Part shown: positions 1-6,000 of the stretch, one piece after another
Position numbering within the stretch: position 1 is the first letter of the stretch
How the letters are laid out: each line of letters begins with the position of its first letter
NCBI GenBank assembly: GCA_946482375.1
Contig: CAMLRH010000159.1
Location: 1 to 6,202, forward strand
DNA from: an uncultured Caulobacteraceae bacterium
Lineage (GTDB): Bacteria; Pseudomonadota; Alphaproteobacteria; Caulobacterales; Caulobacteraceae
Direction: 5' to 3'
Length of the DNA stretch: 6,202 nt
The notes under the pieces: generated by a model
Databases searched by the model: none
The model's input: only the letters and a program-made list of their open reading frames with translations
Told to the model about the DNA's origin: nothing
Program-made: the position numbers and the translations under genes

Positions 1-717
1 GGCGCGCCGGCGGCCGAGTTCACCCGCTCGGTCGTGCAGGACCGCGAGCGGCACACCATCGTCGACTTCGAAGTGGGCCGCGACCTGGGCATCGGCGGAA
101 GGCTGCGTCACGCCGTGTCGGCGGGTCTCCGCTACGCCCAGTTCGAGTCTTCGACCAGCACGGCGCTGTATGGATCCGACTATTACATCCCGCAGGGCGG
201 TGTGATGCGCCTGACCGACGCCGGCCTCGTGAAGTATCCAAGCACGATCCATATGTTCGACGCCCAGCTGGCCGCCGAGCGGGAGTTCGAGGGTGTTGGA
301 CCGACAGCCACGTGGCACGGCTCGGCGGACCTCTTCGGTAACGCCGAGGCCGGCGAGGTCGCCCTGGACTGGTCGCTGTCGGGCGCCGTGCTGTTCGGCA
401 AGCAATCGGCCGACGTCGAGGGTCTGGCGACCGACAGCTACTACTCCTACCCCGGCCTCACCGCCTTCCTGCAGCGCCCGGATCCCGTTTCCGTCACGCC
501 CACGCCCGCGGGTACGTCCCGCAGCGACCGCGTCACCGTTCCGGTGTTGGGAGCCAGTCTCGGCTTCTCCTACTCCGTCGGCCGCGTGGGGATCAGCGCC
601 GGATACAGCTGGGAGCGATACTTCGACGTCATCGACGGTGGCATCGACGAGGAACAGACCTACGACCGCACGATCCAGGGACCCTTCCTGAAACTGAAGG
701 TCGGCTTCGGCGGCTAG
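1..717 (+). CDS. Outer-membrane beta-barrel protein, Lpg1974/Legionella-OMP-like, 3' part (5' end outside window)
   Basis: The frame is open from the first base, so this is the C-terminal 238 residues of a longer protein; the GTG at 34 is internal. Alternating polar/hydrophobic strands rich in Gly, Tyr and Phe suggest an outer-membrane barrel. The stretch with VDFEVGRDLGIG followed by AGLRYAQFES (about residues 21-50) resembles the 'DFE.G..LG...L....GLRYA.F' pattern of pore-forming Lpg1974-type proteins related to the Legionella major outer-membrane protein. Later segments such as ALDWSLSGAVLFGKQ, GASLGFSYSVGRVGISAGYSWERYFDVIDG and FLKLKVGFGG look like paired strands ending at the C-terminus. 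There are no cysteines. A strong intrinsic terminator 37 nt downstream makes this the last gene of its transcript, unlinked to the signalling locus. The barrel assignment is fairly firm, the family assignment is from remembered sequence pattern, and any substrate is unknown. Confidence 0.75.
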   Translation, partial: GAPAAEFTRSVVQDRERHTIVDFEVGRDLGIGGRLRHAVSAGLRYAQFESSTSTALYGSDYYIPQGGVMRLTDAGLVKYPSTIHMFDAQLAAEREFEGVGPTATWHGSADLFGNAEAGEVALDWSLSGAVLFGKQSADVEGLATDSYYSYPGLTAFLQRPDPVSVTPTPAGTSRSDRVTVPVLGASLGFSYSVGRVGISAGYSWERYFDVIDGGIDEEQTYDRTIQGPFLKLKVGFGG

Positions 718-754
718 TCTCCGGCTTCGGTCCCCTTCTGAACCGGAATCGACT

Positions 755-790
755 GAGGCGGCGGGTCACACCTGCCGCCTCTTCTTTTTT
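755..790 (+). terminator. Rho-independent terminator of the outer-membrane protein gene
   Basis: The arms GAGGCGGC (755-762) and GCCGCCTC (774-781) are perfectly complementary. The stem can continue inward by G-T, G-C, G-C and T-A pairs to a 3-nt loop. A T-rich tail, TTCTTTTTT, ends at 790. It lies 37 nt after the stop codon at 715-717. This is the clearest intrinsic terminator in the window. Confidence 0.9.
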
Positions 791-800
791 GGGCGCGACC

Positions 801-822
801 GTCTGGCCTTTGCACGCCAGAC
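801..822. repeat. Perfect 7-bp inverted repeat, 8-nt spacer
   Basis: GTCTGGC (801-807) and GCCAGAC (816-822) are exact reverse complements around an 8-nt spacer. There is no T tract, so it is not a second terminator. It lies between the upstream terminator and the zinc-ribbon gene, so it would be either a 5'-leader hairpin or a dyad protein-binding site for that gene. Function is unknown. Confidence 0.5.
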
Positions 823-836
823 CCGCCAAAAGGCGG
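823..836 (+). promoter_or_regulatory. Hairpin covering the Shine-Dalgarno-like region of the zinc-ribbon gene
   Basis: CCGCC (823-827), an AAAA loop and GGCGG (832-836) form a perfect 5-bp hairpin ending 2 nt before the ATG at 839. The 3' arm lies within AAGGCGG (830-836), a 6-of-7 match to AAGGAGG and the only ribosome-binding candidate for this gene. The spacing to ATG is unusually short. If the hairpin forms, it would hide both the site and the start. The role is inferred. Confidence 0.4.
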
Positions 837-838
837 CC

Positions 839-1060
839 ATGACCGAGCGTCCCTCCCGCCCGATCCTGCGGCTGAAGAACCCGCCGAAGCTGCCCGAGCC
901 GCCGCCCGCGCCGTGGAAGTGCAAGCCGTGCGGAGCGGCGCTGATTCCGGCCGACGCCGCCAATGAAGATGGCATCGTCCGCTGCCCGAAATGCAACGCG
1001 CGGCTGGGGCGGCTGGAGGACTTCGTTGAGGGCGGCAAGGTCAGGGCGAGGCCGGCTTAA
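839..1060 (+). CDS. Small zinc-ribbon protein, 73 aa, function unknown
   Basis: A cytoplasmic-type small protein with no signal peptide or membrane segment. Residues 1-27 are basic and proline-rich (NPPKLPEPPPAPW), a likely flexible arm. Two CxxC knuckles follow, C28-K-P-C31 and C49-P-K-C52, separated by 17 residues, which is the layout of a single zinc ribbon. The rest (RLGRLEDFVEGGKVRARPA) is short and charged. Conserved knuckles with clean CxxC spacing and a complete frame support a real gene despite its size. ATG at 839 is the only reasonable start; the ribosome-binding site is poor and lies in a hairpin. It stands downstream of a terminator, so it needs its own promoter, which I could not identify. 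Zinc binding is a confident inference. Whether the protein binds nucleic acid or another protein cannot be told. I do not recognise a named family. Confidence 0.75.
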   Translation: MTERPSRPILRLKNPPKLPEPPPAPWKCKPCGAALIPADAANEDGIVRCPKCNARLGRLEDFVEGGKVRARPA

Positions 1061-1123
1061 CCCACCTCCTGCGCGGGGCGGAATCGGCTCATGCTGGTCC
1101 CGTCAGTAGCGGAGTGCCCCCCG

Positions 1124-1324
1124 ATGATCGAAGCGACCTACGTGCTGTTCGTCCCCAAGGCCAAGCGGAACAAGCTGCGCAGCGTGCTGCAGGCGGAAGA
1201 CACCACGCCGATCAGCTGGCGCGAGAAGCGGGCGTCCGGCGGCAGCGAGTTCTACTTCTCGGGCCCCTCGTCGCTGGCTCGCGAGACGCACCAGCACCTG
1301 GCCCGCTGGCTGACCACCAACTGA
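1124..1324 (+). CDS. Hypothetical small protein, 66 aa
   Basis: I do not recognise a family. The protein begins MIEATYVLFVPKAKRNKLRS and ends ARETHQHLARWLTTN. It is soluble, with no signal peptide, membrane helix or cysteine. The pattern is a hydrophobic strand (YVLFV), a basic helix (KAKRNKLRSVLQ), two short strands (PISWREK, SEFYFSG) and a C-terminal helix, consistent with a small alpha/beta fold. I chose the ATG at 1124 because GGAG at 1111-1114 gives a Shine-Dalgarno site with 9-nt spacing. An in-frame ATG at 1091 would add 11 residues but has no such site. It is 63 nt downstream of the zinc-ribbon gene and 43 nt upstream of the sigma gene, so it could be co-transcribed with the former. 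A link to the signalling locus is not shown. The well-placed ribosome-binding site and protein-like composition make it probably real. Confidence 0.6.
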   Translation: MIEATYVLFVPKAKRNKLRSVLQAEDTTPISWREKRASGGSEFYFSGPSSLARETHQHLARWLTTN

Positions 1325-1331
1325 CGCCGGC

Positions 1332-1360
1332 TTGCCAGCCTCCTGAAACGGATTTCTCAT
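1332..1360 (+). promoter_or_regulatory. Candidate sigma-70-type promoter for the sigma factor gene, predicting a leaderless mRNA
   Basis: TTGCCA (1332-1337, 5 of 6 to TTGACA) and TCTCAT (1355-1360, 4 of 6 to TATAAT) are separated by exactly 17 nt. A start about 7 nt past the -10 box falls at 1367-1368, on the ATG of the sigma gene. No Shine-Dalgarno sequence lies 4-12 nt before that ATG, which agrees with leaderless translation. Two hexamers of this quality can occur by chance. Confidence 0.35.
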
Positions 1361-1377
1361 CACGCGTATGACGCGTG
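1361..1377. repeat. Perfect 7-bp inverted repeat around the sigma gene start codon
   Basis: CACGCGT (1361-1367), then ATG, then ACGCGTG (1371-1377). The arms are exact reverse complements and the 3-nt spacer is the start codon itself. As DNA it would be a dyad operator covering the predicted transcription start. As RNA it would place ATG in a tight loop. The symmetry is plain, but the function is inferred. Confidence 0.45.
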
Positions 1378-1970
1378 TGTGTGAGGAACGGGCGGTCTGG
1401 CTGGCGCGGCAGGTGTTGCCGCACGAGCCGGCTTTGCGCGCCTGGCTGACGCGCTGGCGGCTGCAGGACCTGCTCATCGACGACATCGTCCAGGAGGCCT
1501 ACGCTGTCCTCGCCGCGCGCGAGACCGTCGACGACATCCGCAACGCCCGCGGCTACCTGTTCCAGACCGCGCGCTCGATCATCCTGATGCACCTGCGCCG
1601 CTCGCGCGTCGTGTCGATCCGCGCGGTGGAGGACATGGAGCGCATTGGCGCGCCGGCCGACGAGGCCAGCCCCGAGCAGCAGGTGTCCGACCGCGAGGAC
1701 CTGCATCGCCTCGCCCGCGCCATCGCCGACCTGCCGGAGATGGGGCGCCAGGCCCTGACCCTGCGCGTCATCGACGGCCTGTCGCAGCGCGAGGTCGGCG
1801 AGCGCATGGGCATCTCCGAGAACGCGGCCCAGAAACACATCGCCAAAAGCATCCACCTGCTGATGGACCTCTTCGGGCGAGGCGGAAACGCCGCGCCTGA
1901 CGCATCTAGGACTCCAGTGAAGAAAGAACGGAACCCGAATGCCGGCACGGCAGACCAGCGCGGTGATTGA
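1368..1970 (+). CDS. ECF-type RNA polymerase sigma factor, FecI-like
   Basis: A 200-aa sigma-70 family factor of the extracytoplasmic-function type, which would direct core RNA polymerase to the receptor promoter of this locus. Region 2 covers about residues 21-84: DDIVQEAYAVL (38-48) is the core-binding helix, and ARGYLFQTARSIILMHLRRSR (60-80) is the -10 recognition part. An acidic linker (about 87-111) leads to region 4 at about 112-166, with ALTLRVIDGLSQREVGE and the helix-turn-helix ISENAAQKHIAKSI. There is no region 1 or 3, as expected for ECF factors. FecI relatives usually end near residue 170; here about 30 extra residues (RGGNAAPDASRTPVKKERN...) run into fecR, overlapping it by 32 nt. 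ATG 1368 is the only ATG after the upstream in-frame stop at 1344. Position beside fecR and a TonB receptor with an STN domain supports the FecI role. The exact promoter target is inferred. Confidence 0.93.
   Translation: MTRVCEERAVWLARQVLPHEPALRAWLTRWRLQDLLIDDIVQEAYAVLAARETVDDIRNARGYLFQTARSIILMHLRRSRVVSIRAVEDMERIGAPADEASPEQQVSDREDLHRLARAIADLPEMGRQALTLRVIDGLSQREVGERMGISENAAQKHIAKSIHLLMDLFGRGGNAAPDASRTPVKKERNPNAGTADQRGD
1875..1910 (+). promoter_or_regulatory. Copy 1 of a bipartite repeat, upstream of fecR (candidate ECF promoter or operator)
   Basis: GGGCGAGGCGG (1875-1885), a 15-nt spacer, then CGCATCTAGG (1901-1910), ending 28 nt before the fecR ATG and inside the 3' end of the sigma gene. 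The same two blocks recur with a 14-nt spacer before the receptor gene. Layout and distance resemble -35 and -10 elements of an ECF promoter. The contrary points are the 1-nt spacing difference and the fact that this copy is within coding sequence. Confidence 0.35.
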
Positions 1971-2898
1971 CGCCGAGGCGGCCGAATGGGCCGCGCGCGT
2001 CGACGACGGCCCGCTCTCGGCTGAGGAGCAGGCGGCGCTGGACGCGTGGCTGGCGGCCGACACCCGGCGGCTGGGCGCCTACGCCAAGGCCCGCGCCGTG
2101 TTCGCCCACGTGCAGCGGGCGAGGGCGCTGGGGCCGGACTATGACGCGGCCGAGTTCGCCAGCCCCCCCGCGCCGCCCGTCCGGGGCGTGAGCCGCCGGA
2201 TGGTGTGGATGGGCGCGGCGGCGGCCGGTGTCGCCGGACTGTCGGTGACGCTGGGACTGCAAGCGCGGGCGGGTATCCGCACACGGGTCGGTGAGGTGCG
2301 GCTGGCGCCGCTGCCGGACGGTTCGTCGATGACGCTGAACACGAACACCCGGGTGCAGGTCGCCTTTTCGAAGGCCGAGCGCCGCGTTCGCCTGCTTGAA
2401 GGCGAGGCGATGTTCGACGTGGCCAAGGACGCCTCGCGGCCCTTCTTCGTGGAGGCGGGCGACACCGAGGTCCGCGCCGTGGGCACCAGTTTCGTCGTTT
2501 GCGCGCTGGCCGAAAAGCCGGTGCAGGTGCTGGTCCGCGACGGCGTGGTGGAGATGACGCGCGAGGCGGACCCGCCGGTGCGCGTGGCGGCGAACTCCCG
2601 CGCCGTGGCGGAGGCGGGCGCCATCCGCGCCACCGTGCTGACCCCGGCGGAGATCGGCCGCGAGATTTCCTGGCGCGAGGGCCTGCTGTCGTTCGAGGAC
2701 ATGCCGCTCGAAGAGGCGATCGCGGAGTATTCCCGCTACAGCGAGACGAAGATCGTGGTCGAGGACCCGGCGCTGCGGCGTGAAACGGTAACGGGCCTGT
2801 TCATGGCCAACAATCCGACGGGTTTCGCCCATGCGGTCGCCGACGCGCTGGAGCTGAAGACCGAGGTGAGCGGGCGCGAAGTGCGGCTTTACCGGTGA
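1939..2898 (+). CDS. FecR-type anti-sigma/sigma regulator, inner-membrane protein
   Basis: A 319-aa membrane sensor-transducer that binds the cognate sigma factor in the cytoplasm and the receptor signalling domain in the periplasm. Residues 10-58 form the cytoplasmic FecR N-terminal (DUF4880) domain, with AAEWAARVDDGPLSAEE and LDAWLAADTRRLGAYAKARAVF. One membrane helix lies at about 88-108 (MVWMGAAAAGVAGLSVTLGL), directly after S85-R86-R87. The FecR domain follows at about 114-205, with LPDGSSMTLNTNTRVQV, RRVRLLEGEAMFDVAKD and VRAVGTSFVV. The C-terminal DUF4974 (STN-like) domain spans about 250-319. Length and domain order match FecR, whose family members act either as pure anti-sigma factors or as sigma activators; which applies here is unknown. 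ATG 1939 is chosen because the conserved N-domain starts close behind it and a purine-rich AAGAAAGAACGGA precedes it. It overlaps the sigma gene by 32 nt, implying translational coupling. Confidence 0.93.
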   Translation: MPARQTSAVIDAEAAEWAARVDDGPLSAEEQAALDAWLAADTRRLGAYAKARAVFAHVQRARALGPDYDAAEFASPPAPPVRGVSRRMVWMGAAAAGVAGLSVTLGLQARAGIRTRVGEVRLAPLPDGSSMTLNTNTRVQVAFSKAERRVRLLEGEAMFDVAKDASRPFFVEAGDTEVRAVGTSFVVCALAEKPVQVLVRDGVVEMTREADPPVRVAANSRAVAEAGAIRATVLTPAEIGREISWREGLLSFEDMPLEEAIAEYSRYSETKIVVEDPALRRETVTGLFMANNPTGFAHAVADALELKTEVSGREVRLYR

Positions 2899-2929
2899 GT
2901 TTTCGGCGACGGCGAGAAAAATTTTCAAA

Positions 2930-2964
2930 GGGCGAGGCGGGTTTTGTCGAGCCGCGCATCTAGG
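2930..2964 (+). promoter_or_regulatory. Copy 2 of the bipartite repeat, upstream of the receptor gene (candidate ECF promoter)
   Basis: GGGCGAGGCGG (2930-2940), a 14-nt spacer, then CGCATCTAGG (2955-2964), placed 55 nt before the receptor ATG in a 121-nt intergenic gap. The two blocks together repeat 21 bases exactly from the copy in front of fecR. FecI-type factors classically transcribe the receptor gene from a promoter in just this position. An AT-rich AAAAATTTT tract at 2917-2925, unusual in this sequence, lies directly upstream. Assignment of -35 and -10 within the repeat is inference. Confidence 0.45.
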
Positions 2965-3005
2965 CCTCGAAGCGACAGGCCCGGTCACCAGATCGGGGCG
3001 AGCGC

Positions 3006-3013
3006 GAGGGGGA
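3006..3013 (+). promoter_or_regulatory. Ribosome binding site fixing the receptor start
   Basis: GAGGGGGA ends 6 nt before the ATG at 3020. It is the strongest Shine-Dalgarno-like site in the window and settles the receptor start, which is also the codon that begins a clean signal peptide. Confidence 0.75.
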
Positions 3014-3019
3014 AACCAG

Positions 3020-6000
3020 ATGATTGCTCTGCCTAGGAAGGCTTTGCTTGGCTGCGGCGCCGCCGTCGGCGTCTTGATCTTTGCGACCGGTGCGTGGGCG
3101 CAACAACGCGCCTTCGATATTCCGGCTCAACCCGCGACGCAGGCGGTGCCGGAATTCGCCCGCCAGGCCGGCATCCAGATCATGAGCCCCGGGGCCGACC
3201 TGCGCGGCGTCAACCTGCAGGCGGTGCAGGGCGAGTACGAGGTTCGCGATGCGCTGGCCATGATGCTGGCCGGCACGGATCTCGCCATCGACTCCGACAA
3301 CGGCGACGTCATCGTGCTTCGGAAGGCCGATGCCGACCCCCAGTCCGGAGGCGCCGCGGGGGACGGCGCTGATGGCACCGTCGAGGCTCTGATCGTCACG
3401 GCGCAGAAGCGCGAAGAAGATATCCAGGACGTGCCGATCGCGATTTCGGCGTTCACCCAGGAGGCGCTCGAGGCGCAGAAGATCGAGGGCGGCTTCGATC
3501 TTCTGAAGGCGATCCCGAACGTCACCTTCTCGAAGAACAATTTCACCAGCTACAATTTCAGTATTCGCGGCGTGGGCACCAAGGCCGTTTCCGCGACGAC
3601 CGATCCGGGCGTTTCGGTCAGCTTCAACAACACTGGCATTATCCAGAACCGGCTGTTCGAGCAGGAATACTTCGATATCGAGCGGGTCGAAGTCTTGCGC
3701 GGGCCGCAAGGCACGCTCTACGGCCGCAACGCCACCAGCGGCGTCATCAACGTCATCTCGGCCAAGCCGGACCTCGACGAGTTCTCGGGGTGGGTCAAAG
3801 CCGAGGTCGGCAACTATGACGCCAAGCGCGCTTCGGCGATGGTCAACATTCCGCTGGTCGAGTACAAGTTGGCGCTCCGCCTGGCCGGCGCGTTCACCGA
3901 CCGGCAGGGCTATGACTTCAACACCATCACCGACAATCCGGTGAACGGCCGCGACCTGTGGTCGGCCCGTCTGACCATCGGCTTCCAGCCCACCGAGCGC
4001 CTCGGCGGCAACCTAATCTGGGAGCGGTTCGAGGAGGACGACGACCGCCTGCGCACGGGCAAGCAGCTCTGCCACCACGATCCGGACCGGGCGACGATCG
4101 GCGATACGCCGACCTGGATACCCGACCCGAACAACCCTTACAGCGAGTTTTTCGGCGCGTTGCGGCCGGCGTTGTTCAGCCAGGGATGCCGCGCCGGCAA
4201 CCTCTACGATGATATGGCGTTCGGTACGCCCAACGGCCTGGCCATTCCGTTCATTTTCGGCGCGGCGGCCCTGGGCAGTTCTGACGAGTTCGCCGTCGGC
4301 CGCGTCGACGGCCGCAACGTCGGACTGCTGCGGCTGGAAGATCCCTACGGCGGGATGATGCAGTCGCGGAACATGCGGGAGATCGCGTCATTGCGCGATC
4401 CGCGCTATCGCGCCCACGCCGATCTCGTCGAGCTGAACGTCGATTTCGACCTCACCGAGTCTCTGACGATCTCATCCCAGACGGCCTACGTCGAGGACGA
4501 GGTCTATTCCTTCCAGGACTTCAACCGGTTCAATACCCAGCCGGTGTTCAGGGATACGTCGCAGTTCGGTCCGACCTTCACGGGCGACTACAGCAACCTG
4601 GCCCCTGGCGGCGTCTTCTGCGACCCGCAACTCGGATGTTCCGACACCATCGTCGGCTTCGACATCTCTCAGGCGAGCGCAAAACAGTTCAGCCACGAGC
4701 TCCGGCTGCAGTCGAATTTCGACGGACCGATCAACTTCAGCGCCGGCGCGAATTACACGAAGTTCGACGTGCTGGTCGATTACTACATCATGTTCAACCT
4801 GATTACCGCGATCGCGCTGACGTCTCCGTTCAATGCGCCGATCGACGGCGTTGTGGACTGGAACCTCTGCGGCTTCCCCGACGTGCTGGGCCTGATCCAG
4901 TTCGGAGCCGCGGGCGGTCCGGGCGGCCCCGTTCCAAATGGGACGCCAGGCTCTGCCTGCCCCTATATCGATCCCAATCCGGTCGAGAGCATCAACGGCG
5001 AGGGGCATAACTATTTCCGCAGCAAGAACCCCTATCACCTCCGGTCGTCAGCGGTGTTCGGCGAAGTGTATTGGGAGCTGACGGATGACGTGAAGATCAC
5101 GGCCGGCCTCCGCTACACCGACGACAAGAAGACCTTCACCCCCGTGCCCAGCCAGATCCTGACCGCGCCCGGCCTGTTCGGCGCGGGTGCGATCGCTCGC
5201 GGTTACCCGGAACGGGCGCCGCTGGTGCAGGAATGGGGTGAATGGACGGGCCGGCTCGGGATCGACTGGAAACCCGACCTTGGGTTCACGGACGACACCC
5301 TCCTCTACGCCTTCTATTCCCACGGTTACAAGGGCGGCGGCGCCAACCCGCCCAAGCCGGGCTTTGCGACGGAAGAGGAGACGCTGGCGCTGGCCATTCC
5401 GGAGATGCTCCAGCTCATCAATTTGCTGAACCTCGACCTGCCGGTGCTGGACCTGACGGCGGACGAGTATGCCGACACCTTCGAGCCGGAGTTCGTGGAT
5501 GCATTCGAGATAGGCGCCAAGAATACGCTGTTCGGCGGCGCCATGACCCTGAACATCACGGGCTTCTATTACGACTACAAGGATTACCAGGTCTCCCAGA
5601 TTCGCGACCGGACAGCGGTGAACGAAAACTTCGATGCAAAGACCTGGGGTCTGGAATTCGAAACCGTCTTCGCACCGTCACGCAATTTCCAGATCATCGC
5701 CAATCTCGGATACCTCGACACCGAGATTGCGGATGGCGAGACGTCCATCGACATCATGAATCGGAACCAGGGCAATCCGGACTACACGGTCACGAAGGCC
5801 TGGCTGCAGCTGCCGTCCAACTGCGTCATTCCGACGGCCGTGGCCGAGAGCTGGTTGGCCAACCATATCGGCATTTGGTACTGGGACCTGTGCGGCGGCG
5901 TCGGCGGCATGCTCGGCTTTGTCGGCGGTCCTCCCGCCGACCCGAACTTCAACAACACCCCCTATGACGTCGCCAACTATCCAGAATTGAACGGCGGCGC

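Noticed and set aside
34..36. GTG as the start of the first gene
   Set aside because: The frame is open to the window edge, barrel-like sequence is already under way, and no signal peptide follows. It is an internal Val codon.
1091..1123. Upstream ATG (1091) for the 66-aa protein
   Set aside because: No Shine-Dalgarno sequence precedes it, whereas GGAG at 1111-1114 is well spaced for the ATG at 1124.
2900..2926. Possible terminator between fecR and the receptor gene (TTTTC ... GAAAA then ATTTT)
   Set aside because: The outer stem is only 5 A/T-rich base pairs with mismatches inside and a short T run; too weak to call. The same bases are better described as an AT-rich element.
1906..2988. 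Long minus-strand open frame (about 360 codons) opposite fecR, and similar ones at 1212-2063 and 1553-2284
   Set aside because: They are mirror images of strongly coding + strand genes in G/C-rich DNA. Their translations are rich in Arg, His, Gly and Pro with no domain pattern, while the + strand gives clear FecI and FecR domains.
3031..3040. Another CTAGG (in GCCTAGGAAG) near the receptor start, as a third copy of the repeat
   Set aside because: Only the CTAGG core matches, the GGGCGAGGCGG block is absent at the right distance, and it lies within the signal-peptide codons.
2960..3709. Minus-strand open frame opposite the receptor N-terminus, and others at 4472-5038 and 5678-6184
   Set aside because: The + strand frame gives signal peptide, STN, TonB box, plug and barrel without a break. 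The antisense frames show no recognisable protein.
5242..5967. A 241-codon + strand frame inside the receptor gene
   Set aside because: Out of frame with the receptor; its Arg/Gly/His-rich product is typical of a shifted reading of a G/C-rich gene.
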